A stretch of DNA of 64,000 bases from Thiobacillus denitrificans (GTDB taxonomy: Bacteria > Pseudomonadota > Gammaproteobacteria > Burkholderiales > Thiobacillaceae). A program made the position numbers and the translations under genes. This document shows, in pieces, positions 1 through 9,400 of the stretch (within the stretch, counting starts at the first letter, position 1; the number at the start of each line of letters is the position of its first letter). Where the stretch lies: assembly GCA_020723405.1 (NCBI GenBank), contig DYIY01000009.1, positions 46,427-110,426 of the forward strand, in the 5' to 3' direction. The notes under the pieces are model-generated. The model searched no databases. It was given only the letters and a program-made list of their open reading frames with translations, and was not told the DNA's origin.

Positions 1-1212
1 CAAGTTGAGGGGCTCGTCGGCAGCGGCCTCGGCAGACGCCAGCCCCAGGTCGGCCAGGCATACCTGGGGACCGTCCGACATGATGACCGAGCGCTTGATG
101 GTGTTCTCCATCTCCCGTACGTTGCCGGGCCAGGGGTGGGACTCGATGGCCTGGATGGCGTCCGGGGCGAAGCCGCGCAGGGATCGCCCCTGGGTCTGGA
201 TGAAACGCTCCAGGAAGGCGTGGGCCAGCAGGGAGCGGTCCCCCTGGCGTTCCCGCAGGGGGGGGATGCGCACACTGATCTCGGACAGCCGGTAGAACAG
301 GTCTTCACGGAAACGGCCGGATTTGATGAGTTCCCCCAGGTTCTGGTGGGTGGCAGCCACCACCCGCACGTCCACGGGGATCTCGCCCCGCCCGCCCAGG
401 CGCTCGATGACCCGCTCCTGGAGAAAACGCAGCAGCTTGGCCTGCAAGGGCATGGGCAGATCGCCGATTTCGTCCAGGAACAGGGTGCCCTTGTTGGCAT
501 ATTCGATCTTGCCGATGGTCTGCTTGGCGGCGCCGGTGAAGGCCCCCTTCTCGTAGCCGAACAGTTCCGATTCCAGCAGGTTCTCGGGGATGGCCGCACA
601 GTTGATGGCGACGAACTTTTCCTTCACCCGGCTGGACAGGTCGTGCAGGCCCCGGGCCAGGACTTCCTTGCCGGTGCCGGACTCCCCCAACAGCAGTACG
701 GAGGCATCGCTGGGTGCCACCTTTTCGATGGTGCGGCAGACCTTGAGCATTTCCGGGTCGTTGGTGATGAGCCCTTGCAAGGGCTCGGAGCGGTTGCGCG
801 CCGACAGGGCCCGGTTTTCCTGTTCCAGGCCGTAGACCCGGAAGGCCCGGTCGATGACCAGCTTGAGGATCTGTTCCTCGAAGGGCTTGTGGTAGAAGTC
901 GAAGGCCCCCAGGCCGATGGCCTTGATGGCGTTGGACCGGTCCTGGTTGCCGGTCACCACGATGATCTTGGTGGCCGGGCAGAGCTGGAGTATCTGTTGC
1001 AGGGTGGCCAGGCCCTCGGTGGCGCCATCCGGGTCCGGGGGCAGGCCCAGGTCCAGGAGGACCACGGCGGGTTCGAACCGGCGCAACTGGGCCAGGGCGG
1101 ATTCCCGATCGCCGCAGGCCAGGACTTCATAATCGTCCAGGCTCCACTTGATCTGCTTTTGCAGACCCACGTCGTCTTCCACCAGCAGGATCTTGGGCGC
1201 TTTGTCACTCAT
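1..1212 (-). CDS. prsR: PEP-CTERM system sigma-54-dependent response regulator PrsR, 3' end outside window
   Basis: Cytoplasmic transcription activator of the PrsK/PrsR pair associated with exosortase/PEP-CTERM systems. The visible 404 residues hold a receiver domain (about 1-125, acidic DD at 13-14, phosphoacceptor Asp54 in LLDLGLP, Lys in the HKPF motif) and then an AAA+ domain with Walker A GESGTGKE, the sigma-54 contact loop GAFTGA, Walker B LFLDEIGDLP and the WPGNVREME sensor region. The C-terminal helix-turn-helix lies beyond base 1. It starts with ATG at 1212 and overlaps the end of prsK by 8 bases, so the two are probably translationally coupled. GAFTGA means its targets should have -24/-12 promoters. 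The family assignment is confident; the targets are inferred. Confidence 0.93.
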   Translation of the reverse strand, partial: MSDKAPKILLVEDDVGLQKQIKWSLDDYEVLACGDRESALAQLRRFEPAVVLLDLGLPPDPDGATEGLATLQQILQLCPATKIIVVTGNQDRSNAIKAIGLGAFDFYHKPFEEQILKLVIDRAFRVYGLEQENRALSARNRSEPLQGLITNDPEMLKVCRTIEKVAPSDASVLLLGESGTGKEVLARGLHDLSSRVKEKFVAINCAAIPENLLESELFGYEKGAFTGAAKQTIGKIEYANKGTLFLDEIGDLPMPLQAKLLRFLQERVIERLGGRGEIPVDVRVVAATHQNLGELIKSGRFREDLFYRLSEISVRIPPLRERQGDRSLLAHAFLERFIQTQGRSLRGFAPDAIQAIESHPWPGNVREMENTIKRSVIMSDGPQVCLADLGLASAEAAADEPLNL

Positions 1213-3265
1213 CTCTTATGGCCTCTTTATCGGCCAGCAAGGGCAGACGGATTGTGAAAACTGTGCCCTGGCCGGGCTGGCTGGCCACCTGGATGTCGCC
1301 CCCCAGCTCCTGCACGTAGGCCCTGCTTTCATAGGCGCCGATACCCATGCCGGTTCCTTTCGTGGAGGCGAACGGGCGGAACAACCGCTCCCGGATGAAG
1401 GCGTCGTCCATGCCGGCGCCTGTGTCCTCGACGGTGATGACCGCCCATTCGTCCTGTCGGCCCAGTTTAACATCCACCCGGCCGGTGTAAGGGGTCGCCT
1501 CGATGGCGTTCTGCACGATGTGTCCCACCACCCGTACCAGGCGTTCCCGATCCCCCCGCACGAAGAGGTTGCGGGCGGCCAGTTCCAGGCCGGGCTTGAG
1601 GCTGTAGGCCCCCTTGCTGCGCATCACGTCCTCCAGCATGGCGGCCAGCTCCACCCGGCCCTCACCGCCCGCGTCCGGCGCCTCGCGCAGCTTCAGCAAC
1701 ATGCGGTTCATGCGGGCGACGGAGCTTTCGATGGTGGCCAGCATGTCCTCCTGGAATTCCGGCTTGTGCTTGTGTTTCGCCGCGTTGGCCAGGAGCAGGG
1801 ACAACTGGGCCACCAGATTCTTGATGTCGTGCACCACGAAGGCGGAGGCCCGGTTGAAGGATTCGAACTGCCGCGCCACCGTCAACGCCTCGGCTGCCCG
1901 GGCCTGCACCAGATGGGCGGCAGCCTGGCGGGCGGCAGTCTTGAGCAGGTCGCTCATCTCCCAATTGAATGTCGCCTTGCCCAGGGAACGGGCCAGGACC
2001 ATGAAACCCAGCAGCTTGTCGTGCCAGAAGAGGGGGATGACCAGCCAGACCTCCGTATCGTCCACCAGCCAACCGGGCAGTTCCACTTCGGCGAAGGCCT
2101 CTCCCTGGGCCTGGGGATCAGTGAGGTCCAGCACCCACTGGCGATTTTCCATGAACGCCAGCAGGGCGTGCCGGGCCGGCAACTGGCCGTCCAGATGGGC
2201 CCAGTTCCAGTGGGCGGCCCGGCGGAACGGCGCGTTCTCCTCCTCCGGGAGCCACAGGGCAGCCTGGGGGCTGTCCACCAGCCGGGCCACGGCCTGGAGA
2301 CTGCGCTCGTACACCTGGGAACCGGGTTCGCCTTCGGTCAGCAGGGACGTGAAGCGCAGCCACTCCTCCCGGTAATCGTAGTGATAGCGGAAGAAATGCT
2401 TGGAAAGAAACACCCGCACCCGCGCCCGGGCTGCGCCGGAAAAGAACACCACCACCAGCAGCACGCCCGCTCCGAAGAGGAAGACGGCCTGCAGCGCGTT
2501 GCCCCAATCGCCCCCCACCATCTGTATGTAATACCCTGCCACGGCCATGAGCATGAGGTAGATGCCCGAGCCGAGCAGCACCACGGTGTGGAAGGCCATG
2601 CGATGGGACAGGGCCATGGGCCAGATCTGGTCCGGCCGGCGCCGGGCGGAAATCCAGATGAGGGGCACCAGCATGGCGTTCACAGCCCCCCGGGCGGTCC
2701 AGATGTCCGGCGAAAAACCGGAGAAGAGCATGGCTTCGGAATACAGGTAGAAGTCGAAGGCGAACATGCCGCCCAGGGCCAGGCAGAGAAACTTCAGGCT
2801 CCAACGGTCCTGGGGCTCCGCGTTGCGATAGAGCTGCTCCACCAGCACCATGCCCGCCACGGCCAGCAGGGTGGGCAGGAGGGCCTGGACCAGATAAGCG
2901 GAGGTCCTGCCCGGCCACAGCAGGAATGCGGCGTGTCCCAGGATGGCCAGGACGACCAGGGTCAGCAAGCCACCGCCCAGGCCGGAGAAGCCCTTGCGAT
3001 TGCCCATCTGGCTGTCCAGCTCCCGGATGCCGGCCCAGAGGAAACCCAGCCACCCCAGACTGCGGAACAGTTCCGCCAGAACCACCAACTCCCTGCCGGC
3101 GCCCGTCAGGCTGCGCAGCGCCTCCAACCCGGCCCACAAGGCGGTCAGGGCAGCGGGGATCTCCAGCCGGGAACCCTGCCGGCTTCTGCCGCCCAAGCGC
3201 CAAGCCAGGGCCAGGGTCGCGAAGGCCGCGGCCCCCAGACCGTAGCTCGCCGCGCCGGCCAGCAC
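1205..3265 (-). CDS. prsK: PEP-CTERM system membrane histidine kinase PrsK
   Basis: Membrane sensor kinase predicted to phosphorylate PrsR. The protein is 686 residues. The first 290 or so residues form a run of hydrophobic helices (about nine), followed by a GAF-like region (about 300-450), a dimerisation segment with HDIKN near residue 475, and a HATPase domain with N-box QNAIEATP and G-boxes DTGAGMDD and GTGMGIGAY. The start is GTG at 3265, one base after the stop codon of the sugar transferase, and the stop overlaps the prsR start. This arrangement of a many-helix sensor, GAF and a histidine kinase with the HDxKN variant H-box is what is known for PrsK. The signal sensed is unknown. Confidence 0.93.
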   Translation of the reverse strand: MLAGAASYGLGAAAFATLALAWRLGGRSRQGSRLEIPAALTALWAGLEALRSLTGAGRELVVLAELFRSLGWLGFLWAGIRELDSQMGNRKGFSGLGGGLLTLVVLAILGHAAFLLWPGRTSAYLVQALLPTLLAVAGMVLVEQLYRNAEPQDRWSLKFLCLALGGMFAFDFYLYSEAMLFSGFSPDIWTARGAVNAMLVPLIWISARRRPDQIWPMALSHRMAFHTVVLLGSGIYLMLMAVAGYYIQMVGGDWGNALQAVFLFGAGVLLVVVFFSGAARARVRVFLSKHFFRYHYDYREEWLRFTSLLTEGEPGSQVYERSLQAVARLVDSPQAALWLPEEENAPFRRAAHWNWAHLDGQLPARHALLAFMENRQWVLDLTDPQAQGEAFAEVELPGWLVDDTEVWLVIPLFWHDKLLGFMVLARSLGKATFNWEMSDLLKTAARQAAAHLVQARAAEALTVARQFESFNRASAFVVHDIKNLVAQLSLLLANAAKHKHKPEFQEDMLATIESSVARMNRMLLKLREAPDAGGEGRVELAAMLEDVMRSKGAYSLKPGLELAARNLFVRGDRERLVRVVGHIVQNAIEATPYTGRVDVKLGRQDEWAVITVEDTGAGMDDAFIRERLFRPFASTKGTGMGIGAYESRAYVQELGGDIQVASQPGQGTVFTIRLPLLADKEAIRDE

Positions 3266-3266
3266 C

Positions 3267-4652
3267 CTAGCGCACGCCCTTGCCCAGGACCACCACCTGG
3301 GTGGTCTGCAGGAGGATCATCAGATCCAGGAACAGGCTGTGGTTCTTCACGTAGTACAGATCGTATTGCAGCTTGTTCATGGCGTCCTCCACGCTGGCTC
3401 CATAGGGGAAGCGCACCTGGGCCCAGCCGGTGATGCCGGGCTTGACGCTGTGCCGGGCGTGGTAATAGGGGATCTGGGCCGCCAGGTCGTTGACGAAATA
3501 GGGCCGTTCTGGCCGGGGCCCCACGAAGCTCATGTGGCCCATGAACACGTTGATCACCTGGGGCAGCTCGTCGATGCGGGTGCGCCGGATGAAGCGGCCC
3601 ACCCGGGTCGTCCGGTCATCGTTCAGCCGGGCCCAGACGGGCAGGCCATCCTTCTCGGCATCGCTGAACATGCTGCGGAACTTGAAGATGGTGAAGGATT
3701 TGCCGAACTGGCCCACCCGTTCCTGGGTGTAAAACACCGAGCCCTTGCTCTCCAGGCGAATGGCCAGCGCCGCCAACAACATGATGGGCGAGGTGAGGAT
3801 CAGGAAGCTGCCGCTCACCAGCAGATCGAACAACCGCTTCACCACGTCCCGGGCGGAACCGGTCGTGAAGCCCTCGGCAAAAATCATCCAGCTGGCGTTG
3901 ATGGATTCCAGGGGCAGGATGCCGGTCTGCCGTTCGAAAAAGGTGGGCAGATCGAGAATGTGCAGCCCCCGCAATTTGCATTCCAACAACTCGGACATGG
4001 GCAGCCCCCCCCCTCGTCGCTCCCGGACTGCCACCACGATCTCCTCGGCGTTACGGGCTTTGGCGATCTCGAAGATGGAGCCCTCGTCGTGGATCACCCG
4101 GTCGTGGGGCACGTAGCTATGGGCCGCCCCCAGAGGCAGGTAGCCGAGAATGTGCAGCCCCTGGCCCTCGCCGCTGGCGGCAATGGCCTCGATCTTGGCC
4201 GCCCGGCTACCGGTGCCCAGCACCAGGATGCGCTTCTTGAAGAGATCGGTCTTGTCCCACTCCATGAACAGCAGACGGACCAGCACGGCCACCAGATAAG
4301 CCAACAACATGCCTGCCAGGAACTCGGCGCCCCCGGGGAAGACGGCGGGCAGGACACCATTGCCCAGGGCAATCAGGGCGCCGGCCGTCAGCATGCTGCC
4401 GGTGGTGCGCAGCAACAGGCTTCGCAGGCCCTTGGTCCACTCCCAGTCATACAGGCCGAAGGTGGAATTCAGCAGGGTGAGGATGGAGGCGAACAGCCAG
4501 GGCTTGTAGACGGCGCCATGGCTGGACTCGATAAGCGTGGCGCTGTCGTAGCGGTCGGCGGCGAACACACTGATGTAGGCAAAGATCAGATATTCCGCCA
4601 GGGTGAGCAGCAGCATGCTCAGGGGGATGTAATGGCGAAAGAAGCGGATCAT
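3267..4652 (-). CDS. Exosortase/PEP-CTERM-associated polyisoprenyl-phosphate sugar transferase
   Basis: Membrane enzyme expected to attach the first sugar phosphate to undecaprenyl phosphate and so start an exopolysaccharide repeat unit. The protein has 461 residues: four or five N-terminal membrane helices (about 1-120), a nucleotide-binding-like middle domain (LVLGTGSRAAKIEA), another helix near 280, and a C-terminal bacterial sugar transferase domain with FKFRSMFSDAE, DELPQ, GPRPERP and KPGITGWAQV. This is the architecture of the sugar transferases found beside exosortase loci. It lies directly upstream of prsK (1 base apart) and is probably the first gene of the prs operon. The sugar specificity cannot be read from the sequence. 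Confidence 0.88.
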   Translation of the reverse strand: MIRFFRHYIPLSMLLLTLAEYLIFAYISVFAADRYDSATLIESSHGAVYKPWLFASILTLLNSTFGLYDWEWTKGLRSLLLRTTGSMLTAGALIALGNGVLPAVFPGGAEFLAGMLLAYLVAVLVRLLFMEWDKTDLFKKRILVLGTGSRAAKIEAIAASGEGQGLHILGYLPLGAAHSYVPHDRVIHDEGSIFEIAKARNAEEIVVAVRERRGGGLPMSELLECKLRGLHILDLPTFFERQTGILPLESINASWMIFAEGFTTGSARDVVKRLFDLLVSGSFLILTSPIMLLAALAIRLESKGSVFYTQERVGQFGKSFTIFKFRSMFSDAEKDGLPVWARLNDDRTTRVGRFIRRTRIDELPQVINVFMGHMSFVGPRPERPYFVNDLAAQIPYYHARHSVKPGITGWAQVRFPYGASVEDAMNKLQYDLYYVKNHSLFLDLMILLQTTQVVVLGKGVR

Positions 4653-4723
4653 GGTAGCCGGGCGGGTTTCCTGCTGGTCAAGGGAATCAGCGTTGGGCGG
4701 GATTGTATCGTGGAGACGGGCAC

Positions 4724-5290
4724 CTAACCGCGAGCAGCCATGAGGCGGTCCAGTTGGGCCCGGGTCAGGCGCGCCCGGGCGGCGCCATGGGTCCGGTGGG
4801 GTTCGAAGGGCACCAGCCGGACCAGCACGTCAGCCGGCTCGGCGTAGAGCAAATAGGCCATACGCCCCCCCTTGTCCTGGATCTTGAAGCCGATTCCCGC
4901 ATTGTGCAGTTGTTGCTCGAACTCCTTGCTGGAATCCACATTGATCTCCAGTTCAACCAGGCTGTTCTCCGACACCGCGCCACTGGCCACCGCCCCGGTC
5001 AACACCGGCTCGAAACGCTCGAACACCCCCATGACCGCCAGGGCCTGCTGACGCAACGCATCCAGGGTGGCCGCCTGCTCTTCAGGCTCGTACAGGTCCT
5101 GGCGTTGGATCAACGCCGCGTCCACCTCCTCGTTGCTGGGCATGCCGTGGCCATCGGGCAGCCCCAACTGACGGACCGCCTTGCGTTTGGCCAGACCATA
5201 GTCGCGGATGCCGTGCTCGGCCATGTAGCGGGCCGCCAGATCGGCGATCCGGGCGCGGGACTGCCAGCTTCGGTTATCCCGGTTGGCCAT
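4724..5290 (-). CDS. Conserved-looking hypothetical cytoplasmic protein
   Basis: A 188-residue protein I do not recognise. It has no signal peptide or membrane segment. The first third is basic and helical (KRKAVRQLGLP), the middle is acidic, and a region around residues 105-165 alternates strand and helix (VELEINVDSSKEF, RMAYLLYAEP, ADVLVRLVPFEPH). Coding is supported by high GC at third positions and by its tight position: the ATG at 5290 lies 2 bases beyond the stop of mrcA, so in the minus direction mrcA is read first and this gene follows in the same operon. The N-terminal part somewhat resembles nucleotidyltransferase-associated proteins, but that is too weak for a name. Confidence 0.8.
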   Translation of the reverse strand: MANRDNRSWQSRARIADLAARYMAEHGIRDYGLAKRKAVRQLGLPDGHGMPSNEEVDAALIQRQDLYEPEEQAATLDALRQQALAVMGVFERFEPVLTGAVASGAVSENSLVELEINVDSSKEFEQQLHNAGIGFKIQDKGGRMAYLLYAEPADVLVRLVPFEPHRTHGAARARLTRAQLDRLMAARG

Positions 5291-5292
5291 GG

Positions 5293-7584
5293 TCAGTTGA
5301 AGGCGGGCAGGGGGTCGGCAGCAGGCTCGGAACCGCCCGTGGCCCCCGGGGCGAATTCCTGGAAGAAGAATTCGGGGGTACCGCCCCCCCCTTCCACCGA
5401 AACACCCGTTTTCGCATCCACGTTCACCACCACCACCCCTTCGGGCATGGCCGGCGGCATCTCCGGTACCCCACGCAGAACCTCGCCCATGTATCGGACC
5501 CAGATGGGCAACGCAGTACCCCCCCCGGTCTCCCCGGAGCCCAGCGAACGGGGCTGGTCGTAACCCATCCAGGCCACTCCCACGCGGGTCGCCTGGAAGC
5601 CGGCGAACCAGGCATCGTGGTGTTCGTTGCTGGTGCCGGTCTTGCCGGCCAGATCCCCGCGCCCCAGCTTCAAGGCGCCGGTGGCCGTACCCCGCCTGAT
5701 CACGTCGCGCATCAGGGTGGTGGTGACGAAGGCATTGCGGGCATCAATGGCCCGGGTGGCGCCCAGGGGGGCGAAACTTTCCAGCACCTTGCCATCCTTG
5801 TCAGTGACCTTGAGCAGGTGCCAGGGGGTCACCCGGCTGCCACCATTGGCGAACACGGCATACCCCGAAGCCAGGGCCAGAGGGGTCACTTCACCGGCAC
5901 CCAGGGCCATGGTCAGGTAGGGGGGTATGCGGGCCATGTCGAACCCGAAGCGGGAAACGTACTCATGGGTGAACTGGTTGCCGGCAGCCTGCAACACCCG
6001 GATGGAGATGAGGTTCTTGGATTTGGCCAGGGCGGAACGCAGGGTCATGGCCCCTTCCATCTCACCATCGTAATTCTTGGGCTCCCAGACCACACCGCCG
6101 GTTTCCGCCGGATCCACGCTGATGGGTGCATCCTCGAACACGCTGGCCGGCGTCACCCCCCGCTCCAAGGCGGCGGAGTATACGAAGGGCTTGAAGCTGG
6201 AACCCGCCTGCCGCCAGGCCTGGGTGACGTGGTTGTACTGGTTGCGGGCAAAGGAGAAGCCACCCACCATGGCACGGATGGCGCCATTGGCGGGGTCCAG
6301 GGAAACGAAGGCCGCCTCCACCTGGGGCAGGTAGGTCAACTGCCAGGGAGCACCGGGATCGGTCCGGGCCACCCGGACGATGCTCCCCCTGGCAAGGCGC
6401 TTGTCCTTGGCCAGCTTGCCGGACAGATGGCGCTCGGCATATTTCAACTCGGCAGCACCCAGATCCACGTCGTCGCCGCTGCGCAAACGGATTCGGATTC
6501 GGGCCTTCTCCACCGCCAGGACCACTGCGGGCAGGAAACCGTTCACCTCTTCCCTGTCCAACAGAGCCGCCTCGATAGCCTTGTCTGCCTCGACGGCATC
6601 GGTGGGCAGTTTCAACTGGCCCTCGGGGCCCTGGTAGCCCCGCCTGCGGTGGAACTCCAGCACCCCCTGGCGGACACCGTTGCTGGCGGCGGTCTGGTCG
6701 AGGCGGCGCAGGGTGGTATAGACCCGCATGCCGCTGGTGTAGATGGCATCGCCATATTTCTGATGCATGCGCTGGCGCACCAGTTCAGCCAGATGGGGGG
6801 CTTCGGCCTCGAAGTTCTGGGGGGAGTACTTCACCGGCAGACGCAGTTCCCGGGCGTGGCGGTATTCCGCCTCGTTGATGAAGCCCAGGCTCTTCATCCT
6901 GCCCAGCACGTAATATTGCCGGGTCCTGGCCCGGGCTGGATTGACCACCGGGTTGTAGGCGGAAGGGGCCTTGGGCAACCCCGCCAGCATGGCCGCCTCG
7001 GCCAGACTGATGTTGGCCAGGGGTTTGCCATAGTAGATCTGGGCTGCGGCTGCGAAGCCGTAGGCCCGCTGCCCCAGATAAATGTGATTGATGTACAGCT
7101 CCAGAATCTCGTCCTTGGACAGGGCATGCTCGATCTTGATGGCCAGCAAGGCCTCGTTGAGCTTGCGGGTCAGGGTTTTTTCCGAACTGAGGAAAAAGTT
7201 GCGCGCCACCTGCATGGTGATGGTCGAAGCCCCCTCCTTCACCCCACCTGACAACACGTTAGACACGGCCGCCCGGAGCACCCCCAGGGTGTCCACTCCA
7301 CCATGCTGGTAAAAGCGCTCGTCCTCGGCGGCGAGGATGGCCTGGCGCAGGTGTTTGGGAGTATCTTTGAGGCGCACCACCGCCCGCCGTTCCTCGCCGA
7401 ACTCGCCGATCAGCGCCCCGTCCTCGGTGAAAATGCGCAAGGGCTGCTTGGGCCGGTAGTCCTTGAGGGTTTCCAGGCTGGGCAGATTGGGGTAGATGAT
7501 CGCCGCGGCGAGCGCCACAACAGCGGTGGTCGCCACGAACAGAATCGTCATCGCGCCCAGGAGGTAATGCCACCAGCGGGTCAT
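5293..7584 (-). CDS. mrcA: Penicillin-binding protein 1A, bifunctional transglycosylase/transpeptidase
   Basis: Class A PBP that polymerises lipid II and crosslinks peptidoglycan, anchored in the inner membrane. The 763 residues contain one N-terminal membrane helix, a GT51 domain with the catalytic EDERFYQHGG motif near residue 85, an OB-like insert, and a transpeptidase domain with the three penicillin-binding motifs SSFK, SKN and KTGT. The ATG at 7584 gives a short cytoplasmic tail followed by a hydrophobic helix. It is divergent from pilM, as in many proteobacteria where a PBP1A gene sits back to back with the pilMNOPQ operon. The roughly 125-base gap must hold both promoters. Confidence 0.97.
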   Translation of the reverse strand: MTRWWHYLLGAMTILFVATTAVVALAAAIIYPNLPSLETLKDYRPKQPLRIFTEDGALIGEFGEERRAVVRLKDTPKHLRQAILAAEDERFYQHGGVDTLGVLRAAVSNVLSGGVKEGASTITMQVARNFFLSSEKTLTRKLNEALLAIKIEHALSKDEILELYINHIYLGQRAYGFAAAAQIYYGKPLANISLAEAAMLAGLPKAPSAYNPVVNPARARTRQYYVLGRMKSLGFINEAEYRHARELRLPVKYSPQNFEAEAPHLAELVRQRMHQKYGDAIYTSGMRVYTTLRRLDQTAASNGVRQGVLEFHRRRGYQGPEGQLKLPTDAVEADKAIEAALLDREEVNGFLPAVVLAVEKARIRIRLRSGDDVDLGAAELKYAERHLSGKLAKDKRLARGSIVRVARTDPGAPWQLTYLPQVEAAFVSLDPANGAIRAMVGGFSFARNQYNHVTQAWRQAGSSFKPFVYSAALERGVTPASVFEDAPISVDPAETGGVVWEPKNYDGEMEGAMTLRSALAKSKNLISIRVLQAAGNQFTHEYVSRFGFDMARIPPYLTMALGAGEVTPLALASGYAVFANGGSRVTPWHLLKVTDKDGKVLESFAPLGATRAIDARNAFVTTTLMRDVIRRGTATGALKLGRGDLAGKTGTSNEHHDAWFAGFQATRVGVAWMGYDQPRSLGSGETGGGTALPIWVRYMGEVLRGVPEMPPAMPEGVVVVNVDAKTGVSVEGGGGTPEFFFQEFAPGATGGSEPAADPLPAFN

Positions 7585-7641
7585 TGTTCAGAAAGAAAAA
7601 TAGATTGGACTGGGCGGGAAAATGTTGTAAAGATTAAGAAG

Positions 7642-7671
7642 TTGTTGCTAGGATTTAATCCAGATTATTAA
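7642..7671 (+). promoter_or_regulatory. Candidate sigma-70 promoter of pilMNOPQ
   Basis: In the AT-rich gap between mrcA and pilM, TTGTTG at 7642-7647 is followed after 18 bases by TATTAA at 7666-7671, with the pilM start about 40 bases further on. The gap is clearly poorer in GC than its surroundings. Spacing is acceptable but both boxes are imperfect, so this is a candidate only. Confidence 0.4.
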
Positions 7672-7709
7672 ACAAGCGCCTGAACTGGGCGTACGGAAGG
7701 GGAAACTGT

Positions 7710-8786
7710 TTGAGCTTCACTCTATTTGGCCAAGGTTCACGACCGCTGATCGGGGTCGATCTTAGCTCATCAGCCGTGAAAATGCTTGAGTTGGCCGATG
7801 GCGGCAAGGGCATGCGCCGTGTCGAGCGCTATGCCATCACCCCCCTTCCCAAGGATGCCATCCAGGAGGGCGCCATCACCAAGACGGATGTGGTGGAAGC
7901 GGCCCTGCGCGACGCCTTGAAGCAACTCGACACACGCACCCGGGACGTGGTCATGGCCCTGCCCGCTTCGGCGGTGATCACCAAGCGCATCATGCTCCCC
8001 GGCAACGCCAGCGAAGCGGAGATCGACACCCAGGTGACCGCCGAAGCCAACCAGGCGGCCTCCTTCCCCATCGGCGACGTGAGCCTGGACTACCAGATTC
8101 TGGGCCCCAACGCCAAGAACCCCAATGAGAACGACGCCTTGATGGTCCTGGCCCGCCGGGAACGCGTGGAAGAGCGGGTAGCCCTGGCCGAGGCGGTGGG
8201 TTGCCGGTGCCACGTCATGGACGTGGATGCCTTCGCCGCCCTGACCGCCTACGAACAGATGGCGTTCCAGTTGCCCGACAACGGCAAGGGCCAGGTGGTG
8301 GCCATCATCGACATCGGTGCCAACACGACCCACGTCAACGTGCTACACGACAACCAGACGGTCTACCAACGGGAGCATGCCCTGGGCGGCAACACCCTGA
8401 CCAGCGAGATCAGCCGCCGCTTCGACCTGCCCTCCGAAGAGGCTGAGGACGCCAAGCGCAAGAACCTCCTGCCGGACAGCTACGAATCCGAAGTGTTGCA
8501 ACCCTTCCTCGATTCCGTGGCCAAGGAAATCGGCCGGGCCCTGCAACTGTTCTTCTCCGCCACCTCCTTCCAGCGGGTGGACCACATCCTCCTGGCCGGC
8601 GGCTGCGCCGCCATACCCGGGCTGGATGACGTGGTGCACAGCCGGATGCAGACCAGCACCCTGATCGCCAACCCCTTCTCCAAGATGGCCGTATCAAGCC
8701 ACGTGAAGGCCCGCCAACTGGCATCCGACGCGCCGGCCCTGTTCGTCGCGTGCGGCCTGGCCCTGCGCAGGTTCGACACGGAATGA
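7710..8786 (+). CDS. pilM: Type IV pilus inner membrane assembly protein PilM
   Basis: Cytoplasmic actin-like ATPase that binds the N terminus of PilN and forms the base of the type IV pilus alignment complex. The 358 residues show FtsA-like nucleotide-binding elements: GVDLSSSAVKML at the N terminus, IIDIGANTTHVNV near residue 200 and LLAGGCAAIPGL near residue 300. Its start is TTG at 7710, supported by the preceding purine-rich GGAAGGGG. It is first in the pilMNOPQ operon and its stop overlaps the pilN start by 4 bases. Confidence 0.96.
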   Translation: MSFTLFGQGSRPLIGVDLSSSAVKMLELADGGKGMRRVERYAITPLPKDAIQEGAITKTDVVEAALRDALKQLDTRTRDVVMALPASAVITKRIMLPGNASEAEIDTQVTAEANQAASFPIGDVSLDYQILGPNAKNPNENDALMVLARRERVEERVALAEAVGCRCHVMDVDAFAALTAYEQMAFQLPDNGKGQVVAIIDIGANTTHVNVLHDNQTVYQREHALGGNTLTSEISRRFDLPSEEAEDAKRKNLLPDSYESEVLQPFLDSVAKEIGRALQLFFSATSFQRVDHILLAGGCAAIPGLDDVVHSRMQTSTLIANPFSKMAVSSHVKARQLASDAPALFVACGLALRRFDTE

Positions 8787-9400
8787 ACCCGATCCGCATC
8801 AATCTACTGCCCCACCGCCAGCAGAAGAAGGCACGGCGGCAACGCATGTTCGTCATTCTGGCCATCGCCGCCGCCGTCGCCGGACTGGGGGTGGTGGGAG
8901 CCGGCCAGATGTATCTGCTCCAGGCCAAGGAAAACCAGGTCAAGCGCAACCAGTTCCTCAAGGACGAGATTGCCAAACTGGATCAGCAGATCGCCGAGAT
9001 CAAGCAGTTCAAGGAAAAGTCCAACGAATTGCTGGCCCGCAAGGAAGCGGTGGAAGGCCTACAGACCAACCGGGGCGAAGCCGTACAGTTGTTCGAGGAA
9101 ATCGCCCGCCGCCTGCCCGACGGGCTGTACCTGAAGAGCGTCAAACAAAGTGGTGACAACATTGCCCTGTCCGGCTTCGCCCAGTCCAGCGCCCGGGTTT
9201 CCTCACTGATGCGCAACCTTGACGAAGCCGAAATGTTCAACGCACCGACCCTGGTGGAAGTCAAAGCGGCCACGGTGGGCAAGCAGCGGGTCAACGAGTT
9301 CTCCATGAACCTGCGCATCACCCGCAAGGCCCCGCCCGAAGCCGAAAAACCCGCGCCCCCGGCCAAGGCCGCGAAAGACGGAAAAGGCGGAAAAACATGA
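8783..9400 (+). CDS. pilN: Type IV pilus assembly protein PilN
   Basis: Bitopic inner membrane protein linking cytoplasmic PilM to periplasmic PilO. The 205 residues begin with the conserved short tail MNPIRINLLPHR, which fits in the PilM groove, then one membrane helix (about 20-45), a coiled coil, and a small ferredoxin-like periplasmic domain. The C terminus is rich in Lys, Ala and Pro. Start and stop overlap pilM and pilO by 4 bases each, which indicates translational coupling. The start at 8783 is chosen because the INLLP motif follows directly. Confidence 0.96.
   Translation: MNPIRINLLPHRQQKKARRQRMFVILAIAAAVAGLGVVGAGQMYLLQAKENQVKRNQFLKDEIAKLDQQIAEIKQFKEKSNELLARKEAVEGLQTNRGEAVQLFEEIARRLPDGLYLKSVKQSGDNIALSGFAQSSARVSSLMRNLDEAEMFNAPTLVEVKAATVGKQRVNEFSMNLRITRKAPPEAEKPAPPAKAAKDGKGGKT

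Noticed and set aside
1148..3433. Very long plus-strand open frame opposite prsK
   Set aside because: High GC leaves antisense frames open. The composition (His, Gly, Gln, Pro-rich) and lack of any motif show it to be the complement of prsK, as for many others opposite ftsZ, glmS, atpD and livM.
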